Below are positions 1 through 11,843 of a stretch of 49,632 nucleotides of DNA, in pieces; positions within the stretch are counted from its first letter, which is position 1, and each line of letters starts with the position of its first letter. This DNA comes from Candidatus Poribacteria bacterium. Lineage in GTDB: Bacteria > Poribacteria > WGA-4E > UBA9662. The notes beneath the pieces were generated by a model. The model ran no database searches, had not been told where the DNA came from, and worked only from the letters and a program-made list of their open reading frames with translations. Where the stretch lies: the NCBI GenBank assembly GCA_002709695.1, contig PAQF01000020.1:28563-78194 (forward strand), read 5' to 3'. Position numbers and translations under genes: made by a program.

Positions 1-189
1 CTCGTTGTATAATAGAGGGTCGAAGAAGGACTGAAGTACATTCAGGCCGATCCGTGGCCCTCGCCCGCAAAAAATATCGACGTCGCAGATAGTATGGCGC
101 TGCTGCTTGTCTTCAAAAACAAGAAAGTGAAAGGGGCGAATTGATTGGTTCTGGCGTATATTGTTTGACAGAGTCATAAAATCAACCAT
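1..189 (-). CDS. Hypothetical protein, 3' part outside window
   Basis: A reading frame on the minus strand stays open from an ATG at 189 to the left edge (63 codons). A GGAG lies about 7 bases before that ATG. The same frame is open upstream to a stop at 232-234, so a TTG or other start is also possible. A second in-frame ATG is at 177. The translation contains the run IRPFHFLVFEDKQQRH and no motif I recognise. The good ribosome site favours a real gene, but the visible part is too short to name. Confidence 0.35.
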   Translation of the reverse strand, partial: MVDFMTLSNNIRQNQSIRPFHFLVFEDKQQRHTICDVDIFCGRGPRIGLNVLQSFFDPLLYNE

Positions 190-470
190 TTCACTTGCTC
201 CGCTACCAACCAATAGGCAATTCCATACAACTTAACAAGTGTCAGAAAGCCCCGTAGCCTAATTACTAACTTTGGGCAATTTCGACCACGCGTGTGAAAA
301 TTAATTGACTGAATCAAAAAATTAGCATATCATGCTTCGCGGGTCTTCGGCTTTGGTTAAAAATTTCAAAAAATGGTTAACTAAAGTTCCATTCAATACT
401 AAATACTGATGACTGGTTCCTTTGAAAAAACCAGCTTTTTATTTAGCCTTCCTTTAACATTGGAGGAATT
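190..470. other. Intergenic region, divergent
   Basis: About 280 AT-rich bases separate a leftward frame from a rightward PhyH gene, so promoters for both are expected here. I see no convincing hairpin, repeat or operator. Confidence 0.4.
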
Positions 471-1145
471 GTGTCGACGTTTCCACTTTCAGACAATCTG
501 ATCAACCGTTTTCACCAGCAAGGTTTCATCAAGGTAGAAAGCTTTATTAACCAAACGCAAGTTGCAGAACTAACCTATAATTATGATCAAGCTACCTCTG
601 GTGAGATCCACGTTCCCGCTTCCGGAAGCAATCATGTTAAGGGACGGATGGTACAACTTGTCAATCCATCGCAACATATTACAGGTTGGCAAGAACACGC
701 CTATTTTCTGCAAGCATGGGATGTTGCCAAACAACTAATCGGACAAGACGCTATCTATATCTATGATCAGATGATTTTCAAACCTGCCCATCATCCAGCC
801 GAGGTGCCGTGGCACCAAGACGCAGGATATTGGAAGAAAACCCGTGGCTCGGACAATGCTGTCACTTGCTGGCTAGCTTTATCACCCGCTTGGAAAGAGA
901 ATGGTGGTATGCAATTCATCGTCGGTAGTCATCAGGGAGAAATCGCAGAGCATTACAGCGTGGCTCATCGTTCTGAAATGAATGGTGCCTTGGAGACAAA
1001 AGTTAACTCAAAGCAGGCCGTTGCCGTATCCTTACAGTCTGGCGACGTAACTTTTCACCACTGTCGCATGCTCCACCATACAGGTGGAAATTATACGGAT
1101 ACACCCCGCCGGGGGCTTATCACCCACTTTTGGTCTGGTGATTAA
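471..1145 (+). CDS. PhyH-family Fe(II)/2-oxoglutarate dioxygenase
   Basis: A 224-residue member of the phytanoyl-CoA dioxygenase (PhyH) superfamily, which oxidises small molecules with O2, Fe(II) and 2-oxoglutarate. The double-stranded beta-helix shows the HxD pair H115-Q-D117 in VPWHQDAGYW, the distal iron ligand H202 in MLHHTGGN, and an arginine (R213 or R214) where 2-oxoglutarate is bound. No signal peptide is seen, so it should be cytoplasmic. The GTG start at 471 follows a strong GGAGGAATT site. It converges on the next PhyH gene, which is on the other strand and not closely similar. The substrate cannot be read from sequence. Confidence 0.93.
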   Translation: MSTFPLSDNLINRFHQQGFIKVESFINQTQVAELTYNYDQATSGEIHVPASGSNHVKGRMVQLVNPSQHITGWQEHAYFLQAWDVAKQLIGQDAIYIYDQMIFKPAHHPAEVPWHQDAGYWKKTRGSDNAVTCWLALSPAWKENGGMQFIVGSHQGEIAEHYSVAHRSEMNGALETKVNSKQAVAVSLQSGDVTFHHCRMLHHTGGNYTDTPRRGLITHFWSGD

Positions 1146-1379
1146 AAGAGCAAAAGGACATATGTTACACTAATAGTTTGACTGTCTTTAGGTAACTTTC
1201 CATTTAGGTAGGCAATTACTATCGTTTATATTATTAGTAAATAATATGGGGCACAAGCTAATCGGCGTATTGCTTTTGCAGAGATTCCTAGCTTCTTAGG
1301 CATATCACCACACTGAAACTTGAACGTGGGAATTGGTCTCTCATAGCGGTAAAATCCATCATCATAATTTTCTTGGATT

Positions 1380-2141
1380 TTAAGACGAACTCAAAAGGAA
1401 AGCGGTGCCTGGATAGGGATTCTGTTCAAATTCTTTCGTAATATGGCGTGATGAAGATTCTTCTCCTGGGTTACGGTATCCGTAGACTACCGTCCAGCGC
1501 GTTGTGCTGTCAAGTTTGCGAGCATTTACAGCATGAGCAGCATGTATCCACATTAGTATCACCGTCCCCTTAGGTGCTTCTAACACTTCGAGGTCTAAGG
1601 GAACTCCAGTCATCGGATGTTTCTTGCCATTCAACCACCCACTGCGCAATTCTTGATCTGTTCCCCCTTTGATGGCAGGATCTCGATAGTGATGACTGCC
1701 CGGTACGACCTTGAGGGAGGCATCGTCAGCGGAGAAGCCATTGACATAAAAGAAGACGAGGATTAAACCCAGTTCAGGCTGATCATCAGCATACCCGTGG
1801 CTATGCCAGCCAAATCCTTGATGTCCAGGGGGACGGTTAAGAGTACCACAATGGTCAAATCGGATATCAGGCCCAAGTACTTTGTGCATCAAATCTAGCA
1901 TTTGTGGATGGGCTATTAGGCTCGCCAAATAGCTGTCGTATTCGGCTGCATAACCGCTATGGTGACGTAGTTGAGGATCTTTGGACTCGCGAAATGGCTG
2001 TATTAGTGCCAGAGACCGGGTGAGTTGCTTACAAGCTTCTGAGGTGAGTATACCGGGTAGGAGGAAGTGCCCATCCCGGTCAAAAGCCTCTTTTTCTTTT
2101 TCATCAAATTCGAACGGATTAAAGATTTTAGTTTGGCTCAT
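1380..2141 (-). CDS. PhyH-family oxygenase with HxH in place of HxD
   Basis: A 253-residue PhyH-like protein. The fold signature is present: FDRDGHFLLPG near residue 20, GWHSHGY at 111-117, VVPGSHH at 146-151 and the C-terminal IHAAHAVNARK. Where the family usually has W-H-x-D, this protein reads W112-H113-S-H115, so the carboxylate iron ligand appears to be replaced by histidine. The distal ligand is probably H203, followed by R215 in a position suited to 2-oxoglutarate. The acidic residues just after (D119, D120) could instead act as ligand. It may be an oxygenase with an altered metal site or a non-oxygenase. Start at ATG 2141 has only a weak AGGAT upstream. Confidence 0.85.
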   Translation of the reverse strand: MSQTKIFNPFEFDEKEKEAFDRDGHFLLPGILTSEACKQLTRSLALIQPFRESKDPQLRHHSGYAAEYDSYLASLIAHPQMLDLMHKVLGPDIRFDHCGTLNRPPGHQGFGWHSHGYADDQPELGLILVFFYVNGFSADDASLKVVPGSHHYRDPAIKGGTDQELRSGWLNGKKHPMTGVPLDLEVLEAPKGTVILMWIHAAHAVNARKLDSTTRWTVVYGYRNPGEESSSRHITKEFEQNPYPGTAFLLSSS

Positions 2142-4842
<2,701 letters not shown>

Positions 4843-4887
4843 AGTAGAATTCTTATCAAAACCAACATCCAAAGGGATTGAAGCAGG

Positions 4888-4917
4888 AGGGTGTCAACAG
4901 CCAGTTGACACCCTTTC
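4888..4917 (+). terminator. Rho-independent terminator after thiC
   Basis: An 11-bp perfect stem (4888-4898 with 4904-4914, AGGGTGTCAAC paired with GTTGACACCCT) encloses a 5-base loop and is followed by a T-rich run (TTCTCTTGTCTCTTTAC). It lies 46 bases after the thiC stop. Confidence 0.9.
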
Positions 4918-5240
4918 TCTTGTCTCTTTACTTTGTTTTTTCGAGGAACTCTAGTCAAAAGCGAACCCAGTGAAAATATCATATTTTTGTTTCCCTGCCT
5001 TATCTACAGTTGTGTTAATTTTATTTTATCATCATAGTGACATAGCTACGCGGAAAACCAGTTCAACTAGCTTCCCGAGAGCTGGGCAAAACAGAATTTA
5101 TCAAGGACCAACCTGTTAGATACTAAATTACCACGAAGTTGCTTTAATAAAGGCCTCATAATTTGGTTTTCAGGACCTTTCCCTTCCTATAATTTCCAAC
5201 TCAGGTGCAAAAAAATTGGTCATAAACAGGGTAATCAATA
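4918..5240. other. Spacer before DoxX gene
   Basis: About 320 AT-rich bases between the thiC terminator and the DoxX-type gene. No reading frame, repeat or regulatory motif is convincing. Confidence 0.4.
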
Positions 5241-5705
5241 ATGCTACCTCGAAAAGACTCTGTCAAATTAACTTTGAAGCCGACACTCCAACATATCGTT
5301 GCGACTCTAATAGGTTTCTTTTTCTTAATTGTCGGCACAAAGCACTTTATCGATCCAGTTTGGTTCGAACCAATTGCCCCCCGAATCCTAGGCCGACCGA
5401 GACTCTGGGTATACGCAAGTGGAATGTTTGAGGTTCTATTTGGTTTCGCTATCCTCATCCCAAGATGGCGCTCTTGGGCAGGCCCCTCAATGGCCATCCT
5501 TTTGATAATTCTCTACTGGGCTAACCTAAACATGTGGGTAAATGACATTCCTATAAATGGTCAGACATATACGGGTACATGGCACCTACTCCGTGGCTTG
5601 GCTCAAATCGTTTTGATTGGTATTACCTTATGGATAGGGGATTGGACACTTTCTAGTTGCGCTAATCAAGACGATGAAGCGGATCCGTTTGACAAATTAA
5701 CTTAG
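5241..5705 (+). CDS. DoxX-family small membrane protein
   Basis: A 154-residue integral membrane protein with about four hydrophobic segments (roughly 20-38, 60-77, 83-98 and 120-137). The order of motifs matches DoxX-like proteins: a first helix ending in GTKHFIDPVWF, then IAPRILGRPRLWVYASGMFEVLFG, then a helix and a short loop before the last helix. Members of this family are often annotated as DoxX or MauE-like and some act with thiol or quinone oxidoreductases. No partner is visible here. The C-terminus is acidic and probably cytoplasmic. The ATG at 5241 has only a weak AGGG site. Confidence 0.8.
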   Translation: MLPRKDSVKLTLKPTLQHIVATLIGFFFLIVGTKHFIDPVWFEPIAPRILGRPRLWVYASGMFEVLFGFAILIPRWRSWAGPSMAILLIILYWANLNMWVNDIPINGQTYTGTWHLLRGLAQIVLIGITLWIGDWTLSSCANQDDEADPFDKLT

Positions 5706-6123
5706 TTATATCTCAGTTAATTACTGGTGTTCCGGATATTGACAATAACTAATATAGTAATTTATAGCTGTATGATACGCTCACAAGGAGTTTGAACCGC
5801 CGTGACAGCTTTATAACTTGAAAGGATAAAGACAACCAAAGTGGGAGTTCATGGTGTCATCAGACTTTTCCGTTCTCAATCTACCTCCTAGTTTCTCCTG
5901 TTAAGATAGTCTATAATCAAAGCAAAAATGCAAAAAAACATTAAAACAACAGCCTAAAAAGCCACACTAAAAAAACAAAATTTAATGGACAGCCAAATGG
6001 CTTTGATCATCAATTTCGCTTTAGGTATTGGTGAGACAACTGGTTTTCGCCTGAAGAGTTGAAGGTTTAGTCTGCAACTATTTTTTCAAGCCGTAGTCAA
6101 ACATAGATTGAAGGAAATTAGAA
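5706..6123. other. Gene-free spacer
   Basis: 418 bases with no supported gene. The phrase AAGGAGTTTGAACCGCCGTGA at about 5785 resembles AAGGAGTTTACCCGCCGTGAA at about 15256 in another spacer, which may be shared debris of one decayed element. The region is otherwise AT-rich and featureless. Confidence 0.3.
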
Positions 6124-6945
6124 ATGGGAATACTAAGCGCGGAACACCACCAACACTTTGAGCAATTTGGCTATATGGTAATCGAAGACGCTGTATCCAT
6201 TGACCTATGTCAAGCGGTAGTAGAGGCTATATTTGCTTTTCTGGAAATGGACCCTAACGATCCCAACGACTGGTATCGATGCCCACACAAACCAGGTGCA
6301 GGCATGGTAGAGATGTACCAACATCAAGCCATGTGGAATGTTTACCAGCATCAGCCGATCCATCAGATTTATACTGAAGTCTATGGCACGCATCGAATCT
6401 GGGTACATCCGGACCGTGTCAACATGAAACCACCTCGTCACGTAAAACATCCCAACTGGGACCACCAAGGGATGTTCCACTGGGATGTCGACACCTCCAA
6501 TTTACCCATCACATTCGGCACCCAAGGCGTTCTGTTTCTGACCGACACCGCAGACAATCAAGGCTCGTTTGTTTGCTGGCCCGGAGCACACAAATGGCTA
6601 ATCGATCCGAAATCCCCATGGGTACCAGAGTTATCACAGGAGCATTTCATACAGGTCGCCGCACCAGCAGGTTCTTTACTCATGTGGCATCGGGCGCTAC
6701 CACATGGAAACGGCCGAAACACATCGAATAAACCTCGATTAGCCCAGTACATGAACTTCTATCCAGTGCCTGAGCCAATGAATGAAGAAAGGCGACAAGA
6801 ACGAATCACCTTATGGAGAGAAAGAAGGGCTCTTGGCCGAGGCCCTTGGCCGGGTGACCCAAGGGGATGGGAAGCTAAAAATTATGGTCCAGCAAAACTG
6901 ACAAATTTGGGAAGGAAGCTTTTGGGCCTAGATCTGTGGGACTAG
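6124..6945 (+). CDS. PhyH-family Fe(II)/2-oxoglutarate dioxygenase
   Basis: A 273-residue PhyH-type protein. Iron ligands are H119 and D121 in MFHWDVD and distal H194 in ALPHGNGRN; R205 (KPRLAQY) should hold 2-oxoglutarate. Its basic, tryptophan-rich tail after residue 215 (long EERRQERITLWRERR helix, then a GPWPGDPRGW stretch) sets it apart from the other PhyH proteins here and recalls the longer eukaryote-like PhyH proteins. ATG at 6124 has AAGGAAAT upstream. It converges on the leftward PhyH trio that follows. Substrate unknown. Confidence 0.92.
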   Translation: MGILSAEHHQHFEQFGYMVIEDAVSIDLCQAVVEAIFAFLEMDPNDPNDWYRCPHKPGAGMVEMYQHQAMWNVYQHQPIHQIYTEVYGTHRIWVHPDRVNMKPPRHVKHPNWDHQGMFHWDVDTSNLPITFGTQGVLFLTDTADNQGSFVCWPGAHKWLIDPKSPWVPELSQEHFIQVAAPAGSLLMWHRALPHGNGRNTSNKPRLAQYMNFYPVPEPMNEERRQERITLWRERRALGRGPWPGDPRGWEAKNYGPAKLTNLGRKLLGLDLWD

Positions 6946-7129
6946 GATAGGATAACTTGCTATTACAATTAAAACGCTGAAAAAACATCTGACCTCTGCA
7001 TTGGTACATACACTAGGTCTGGGCCCATTCTCTACAGTGAGCCCATTGATATGTAATTACTATATTCCCAATACATTTTTCTAGTTATAAAGGATCGAAC
7101 ATTATTATCTTTATCCACTTTTTTTTCTA

Positions 7130-8026
7130 TCAATTTTCCTCAATGGTCTCGGCCTCTATCGGCCAAACCTGCTTTGGCAGCAACTGCAAAGAAAATTTCT
7201 GCCAATAGTATTGATACCGATCCGATTCCCAATCAGCGTAAACCTCTTCCCATTTCAGGCGGCCTTGATGTGGCCCCAGCAACCGATTCATTATGGGATC
7301 ACTGGCTTTCTGATATCGATAATCTACTGATAGCCGCAACTGATTGCCTGACAAATTACTTAGTCCCTGGTGAACGGTATGACTGTGAAAGAATAGTACA
7401 TCTCCGCAGTTAAAGGGACTGGAAGCCCACTCCAAGTTGGAAGTTTCGATATTGGTTCGCAATCCTCCAGCACCTAAGGATTTTGACACTGGTAGGATAC
7501 CCAAGTGGTGGGACCCCACCAGTACACTTAACCCACCTAGTTGCTGTGGACAATCACCCAATGGTATCCAAGCCGTCCATACATTTGGTGAACCTTGGAT
7601 ATGAACATAATCCTGGTGTGGCGGTGTGGTTTGTTCCAAGTTACAAGGGAAAATCACGCGGGCAATGTTACTGGGTTGCAGCAACACATTTGCTTGCAAT
7701 AGAATTTCTACGATATTAAACAAAGACGGATAATGGGCTAAGGAATGAAAGGATTCTAGTCGTTGGATCATATCGTAAACTCTACTGAATTCAGGATTAC
7801 CTGAGACACAGGGCTGGTGGCTAGTCAAAGCCTGCAGAGGATCAGTATCAGCATCAATCCACCCCACTTGTTGTAAAATAGAGACAATGTCCCGTCTTAT
7901 CTCTAGAATTGGTGCGGGATCAATCAAGGCCGAAAAAAACAAATAGCCTTGGCATTCAGCTCGCTGACGTAGGGCTAATCCATCATATCGAATATCATTA
8001 GATTTGGTCAATGGTGACAAACTCAT
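7130..8026 (-). CDS. PhyH-family Fe(II)/2-oxoglutarate dioxygenase
   Basis: A 298-residue PhyH protein with H137-Q-D139 (TPPHQDYVH), distal H219 (HTVHQGLSN) and R231 as the 2-oxoglutarate arginine. The region SVLVGSHHLG before the distal ligand is typical of the family. No signal peptide. It is the last of three leftward PhyH genes; the gap to the next upstream gene is 83 bases, so 8110-8859 and this gene may be cotranscribed. The ribosome site is weak (AAAGAAT). Substrate unknown. Confidence 0.92.
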   Translation of the reverse strand: MSLSPLTKSNDIRYDGLALRQRAECQGYLFFSALIDPAPILEIRRDIVSILQQVGWIDADTDPLQALTSHQPCVSGNPEFSRVYDMIQRLESFHSLAHYPSLFNIVEILLQANVLLQPSNIARVIFPCNLEQTTPPHQDYVHIQGSPNVWTAWIPLGDCPQQLGGLSVLVGSHHLGILPVSKSLGAGGLRTNIETSNLEWASSPFNCGDVLFFHSHTVHQGLSNLSGNQLRLSVDYRYQKASDPIMNRLLGPHQGRLKWEEVYADWESDRYQYYWQKFSLQLLPKQVWPIEAETIEEN

Positions 8027-8109
8027 ATTCTTTACTCTTAATGTAGATTAGCGTTTTTAAAATTGCTTGTAATTTTTATACTATTTTACTTGCCAAATCA
8101 ATTTGTAAC

Positions 8110-8859
8110 TTAAGCAGAACGAAGAATGGCAAAATCATCATCCTTGCCCTTAGTAACAGTTGCCTCTTGGTAAGTCAGAATAAAAACCCGTCGGTGCTGG
8201 TTAGTATAATTACCCAAAGATGAGTGGCATAGTTTATTAGAGAATAGTACGATTGAACCTGCTGGAATTTGGCAGTAAACGGTATTAGGCAATTCACGAT
8301 CGCCGGGTAAAAAGCTCAAACGGCAAGCGCCATGATCCCTTGAACTACGGGGTTGATGAGGAACAATCACCCCTTTTTTATGGGTACCAGGAATCACACG
8401 CAGACAACCGTTCTTTCTATTAACGTCCTGTAAAGGCAACCAAATAGACATCCGACACTCACTCTCAGAATAGATGTGCCAGTAGGCCTCATCTTGGTGC
8501 CAGTGACACACGTTGTTAGGTTCATTTGGACCTTTGGAAATCAACTTAGCCGAAAACAGAGCGATCCCAGGTTTGACCCAGTCCTCAACTAGGGACAAAA
8601 TCCTTGGATCAGAAGCGAGTTGCCGAGATCGTTCTGAATCTGCTCCTAGGCCATGGATTTGATTTCGTTTTTGCTCATCCTGGGCAATTTCTGGGTCTTT
8701 CAGCCGTCTCTGGTATCGTATTTCCAATTCATTATTCAAGTCTTGAAGTTCTGCTAATGGAAGCACATGATGCAAGATGAGATATCCTTGACGCCGAAAA
8801 GTTGACAGCTCATTCTCAGTCAATCGCCGCGGTAATGAGGAATTTGGATCCTTGATCAT
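8110..8859 (-). CDS. PhyH-family Fe(II)/2-oxoglutarate dioxygenase
   Basis: A 249-residue PhyH protein of the compact, ectoine-hydroxylase-like size. It has H121-Q-D123 in CHWHQDEAYW, distal H212 in LCHSSLGN and R223 or R224 in QHRRVFI. ENELSTFRRQGYLIL near the N-terminus is the usual opening of the fold. Conserved WHQDxxYW plus NGCLRVIPGTHKKG fits family members acting on small amphipathic or amino-acid-derived substrates, but the specific one cannot be told. It sits 83 bases upstream of another PhyH gene in the same direction. Confidence 0.94.
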   Translation of the reverse strand: MIKDPNSSLPRRLTENELSTFRRQGYLILHHVLPLAELQDLNNELEIRYQRRLKDPEIAQDEQKRNQIHGLGADSERSRQLASDPRILSLVEDWVKPGIALFSAKLISKGPNEPNNVCHWHQDEAYWHIYSESECRMSIWLPLQDVNRKNGCLRVIPGTHKKGVIVPHQPRSSRDHGACRLSFLPGDRELPNTVYCQIPAGSIVLFSNKLCHSSLGNYTNQHRRVFILTYQEATVTKGKDDDFAILRSA

Positions 8860-9204
8860 TCTGTCACTGGTTTTCCATTACAACATGTTGAAAATTTTGT
8901 TTGGCAGTTCCTACAGAGTAAACGGTTGCTCATCAGTTTGTTTATAATGACCATCAACTCTTTTGCCAAACTCAATCGAAAAATATAAGCCCATTGTTTT
9001 GATAAGTAATTATAGAGTGAATCCTAAACTTCTGTCGCTTTGTATATCTTAACTGTGCTGGATTGCGATTAGTTAGCTTTTCAGTACCAAAGTTCATTCA
9101 ATTCTTGGCTAGATAGCATGTCAAAAGCCTACTTCATATCCACACTCAACGGCAGGTTTTGGGTTTCTATTCTGCACCAACCACAAGAAATTATGGACAA
9201 TAGC
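8860..9204. other. Spacer between PhyH genes
   Basis: 345 bases between two leftward PhyH genes. It should contain the promoter of 8110-8859. I see no hairpin strong enough to call a terminator and no other gene. Confidence 0.35.
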
Positions 9205-10293
9205 TTAGATATTCCAACCACTCCACAAATTTTCGGGCGTTGGCACTTCATGATCCTCTTTGAAGTTCCGAACATCAACCCACCATTGCTCCCGCTTACC
9301 GGGACCATAGTACTCGTCGTCGAAGAAGATACGTCCATTTTTCTGAAAGTCACATGGTATCACAATACGAATACACGGGTTACCATCTATCATTGAATAG
9401 TTTTTACCCGCTGAATGTAAGATTCTTGGGTGCCAGAAGACCACATCGCCAGGTGACCCAACACATTCCACGGGAGCGAGAATCCTCACTGTTCGATCAC
9501 GTTCACAGAAAAACGCCTCTAACCTTTTTTGTGTGCTAATGCGGGTACTATTTCTGGTATCCCAGAAGGGATAAAGGTTAATATGTGAGCCAGGCCAAAC
9601 GCAGAATCCCCCGCATCTAGGTGGAGTTTCGGTAACAATGACCATGGCAGATATATCAGCTGGAATGACATCTACATGTGGACTCAACCTCGTAGAGGTA
9701 GTATCATATGTGGGCGACACACCATAGAGACCACGTACTCTTTTCGTCGGACGTACTGGATTGCCAATGAACTGTTCGAGAACTCGTTGTACGTTTGGAT
9801 GGCTGGCGCTTAAAGCTAGTATGGCAGGTTCCGTACCGAACTGGAAAGGAGATTGAAATTTTAATCCTGTTGACGATGTACGGCCCAAGGTCTGACTGTC
9901 TTCCACCGTTAGTTTCTTATTAGGGTTCATGAACCACGTAGTACTATCATCACGATCCATAAAATAAGCTGGCACATGGTCCCAATAGTAGTCCACAAGA
10001 CGATCGAATTCCTCTCGATTATCTATCAGACCGCGCTTGATAATAAAACCCTGCGACTTAAAGTGCGAAATCTCTTGGAATGATAATTCAACTTGGTCAA
10101 ATCCATCAAGGCAATCTTCATACGGAATAGGTTCCAGTATTTGGACTTCCTGGTTGACAGGCTGTTGGTGGATAGGGTGACTACGCCCACTGTAATTGGC
10201 TGGTGGCAGTATCAGTACATCCTCCATTGGATCGATGAGTTCTTTTAGTGAAAACTCTTCCTTTGTTTTACATCCATTTTTTTCCCAGTCCAC
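9205..10293 (-). CDS. PhyH-family dioxygenase with N-terminal extension
   Basis: At 362 residues this is the longest PhyH protein in the window. A polar extension of about 70 residues precedes the usual start (LSFQEISHFKSQGFIIKRG). Iron ligands are H206 and D208 in LSPHVDVIPA and H293 in ILHSAGKN; R309 is suited to 2-oxoglutarate. The extension has no motif I know. The start is GTG at 10293 with GAGAAG about 5 bases upstream; a later methionine at residue 23 is possible and would shorten the extension. It lies 113 bases from the upstream LamG-like gene in the same direction. Confidence 0.9.
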   Translation of the reverse strand: MDWEKNGCKTKEEFSLKELIDPMEDVLILPPANYSGRSHPIHQQPVNQEVQILEPIPYEDCLDGFDQVELSFQEISHFKSQGFIIKRGLIDNREEFDRLVDYYWDHVPAYFMDRDDSTTWFMNPNKKLTVEDSQTLGRTSSTGLKFQSPFQFGTEPAILALSASHPNVQRVLEQFIGNPVRPTKRVRGLYGVSPTYDTTSTRLSPHVDVIPADISAMVIVTETPPRCGGFCVWPGSHINLYPFWDTRNSTRISTQKRLEAFFCERDRTVRILAPVECVGSPGDVVFWHPRILHSAGKNYSMIDGNPCIRIVIPCDFQKNGRIFFDDEYYGPGKREQWWVDVRNFKEDHEVPTPENLWSGWNI

Positions 10294-10406
10294 TTGCTTC
10301 TCATGCTTACTACTCCGATTAAATCATTCTACTGGAAAGCAAGGAAAATGAATTCACACCCCAGAACCAATGTCACTCGAAATTGGTTTCGAGGAGAAAA
10401 ATAAAG

Positions 10407-11135
10407 TTACTCCCAAGCTTTGATACTCGCCCAGCAGGAAGCAAGCTTACCAAAATGATCGACAGCTTTTGGCAAACCTGCATTTTCACCTTCGCCGTCT
10501 CCCAATTCAATATCATCAATATACGCTACTAACACATTTGGATGGTCCCATCCCAAAAAAATCCAACCTAGATCGGGGTTGACACCACCTTTACCTCCTT
10601 CACCTCGAAATTCAAAGCCATTGACAACTTGTTTGCCATCAATGTAGAAATCATAGCTCTTCTTTTTAAAATCAAAAACCAGCCGAAAATGATACCATTG
10701 ACCCAATTTACCCTTGAACACTTCTGGGAAACCAGCATTTCCTTTATTGGCAGTGATGACGCCACCCTCCTTAATATCAATTTTGGCTGCAGCGCCCCAC
10801 TTCACAGCATCTCCACCAATATAAATCATTACAGGCCCTGGACCATCATCCTTCCTCGCGAATAATGAAACGTATTGAGTACTGGCATTGGAACCTTTAA
10901 ATTTTCTCAATACCATTGTTTTTTCGGAGACAAAAACACTTTTGCCCACATCACCATGCTTGACTTTACTCTGAATTTGGCAGGTCTTTTGGTTCATAGC
11001 GATTTCCCAGTCATCCTGGCCTACAATATCACCATTCTTAAACTTGTCAAAATTTTCGGTATACCAAGCGGCACCAAGAGCTTGGAAATTAAGAACTCCA
11101 ACAACCAGACTAATTATTAAAGTATACTTTGCCAT
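10407..11135 (-). CDS. Secreted LamG-like protein with C-terminal WASIK tag
   Basis: A 242-residue exported protein. The ATG at 11135 is chosen because GGGAGAAAAA lies just upstream and a signal peptide follows (MAKYTLIISLVVGVL, cut near LGA-AW). The frame extends 26 codons upstream, but without ribosome site. The body (WYTENFDKFKNGDIVGQDDWE to AYIDDIELGDGE) is a concanavalin-like jelly roll: WYHFRLVFDF, DFYIDGKQV and the final DDIEL strand are typical of LamG_3-like domains. The last residues read FGKLASCWASIKAWE, matching the tail found on the other LamG-like proteins in this window. Likely a periplasmic or surface carbohydrate-binding protein. Confidence 0.8.
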   Translation of the reverse strand: MAKYTLIISLVVGVLNFQALGAAWYTENFDKFKNGDIVGQDDWEIAMNQKTCQIQSKVKHGDVGKSVFVSEKTMVLRKFKGSNASTQYVSLFARKDDGPGPVMIYIGGDAVKWGAAAKIDIKEGGVITANKGNAGFPEVFKGKLGQWYHFRLVFDFKKKSYDFYIDGKQVVNGFEFRGEGGKGGVNPDLGWIFLGWDHPNVLVAYIDDIELGDGEGENAGLPKAVDHFGKLASCWASIKAWE

Positions 11136-11843
11136 TTTTTCTCCCTGACTTATTTTTAACTCGGCAGATAAAAATATGACAATGATGCTAATCAATATAG
11201 CTGGAGTTGTCAAGGTTAATTTAGAACAATTTCTTGCATAGTGTAGTGAGCAAAACGAAACGAGGCAACCAGAATTTACCTCCCATCACGTGCTCAAAAA
11301 CAGCTTCTATAAATTAAGTGTGTTGGTATCAAATTGTCCTAAATCACAAATACACAAATAAAAAAGATCTATGCTCTACGTTCTTTTAATGTGTTGATTT
11401 TGATCAAAGTAATTCACTGCTGGTCATTCATCCAATAGAACCTTAGGTATAGCAAGGTCATCATCTTCATATCCCATCGCATGATATAGGAACTAAACCT
11501 CACAATTAGTGGAACTGGTCAGAACAAGTAATTCTGTAACACCACCTTCGTATACTAATTGTCCTCTTTAAACAATCAACACGTGTCTAATAGCTCGAAC
11601 AGTAAGCTTCTTGAAGAAATAATTAATCCACTTCTGCATGAAGTGCGTCATAAAACTGACCCAATACTACATTATGATGAAGCACAAGCATTAGGGTAAT
11701 AAGAATGCCAGAAGCACTGAAAGCAATCGAGGAATATTATTATCTAAAACAGAAAAGCTACGAACATCTAAAAAAAGCAAAAATCCATCTGGCAAAGACT
11801 CAGTCCTGAGTTGGGAGACTAGTGATGCACTAGAAGAAAAAGT
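11136..11843. other. Spacer with two tiny reading frames
   Basis: About 700 bases. Two adjacent plus-strand frames look coding in character: 11583-11699 (GTG start, 38 residues, containing PLLHEVRHKTDPILHYDEAQ) and 11705-11809 (ATG start, 34 residues, MPEALKAIEEYYYLKQKSYE...). Both are charged and helical and would join into one protein of about 73 residues after a single frameshift. I do not recognise it. It could be a broken small gene or one decayed by a frameshift. Confidence 0.3.

Noticed and set aside
7174-7719. Plus-strand frames inside the PhyH gene at 7130-8026
   Set aside because: They are antisense to a clear gene with all catalytic residues.
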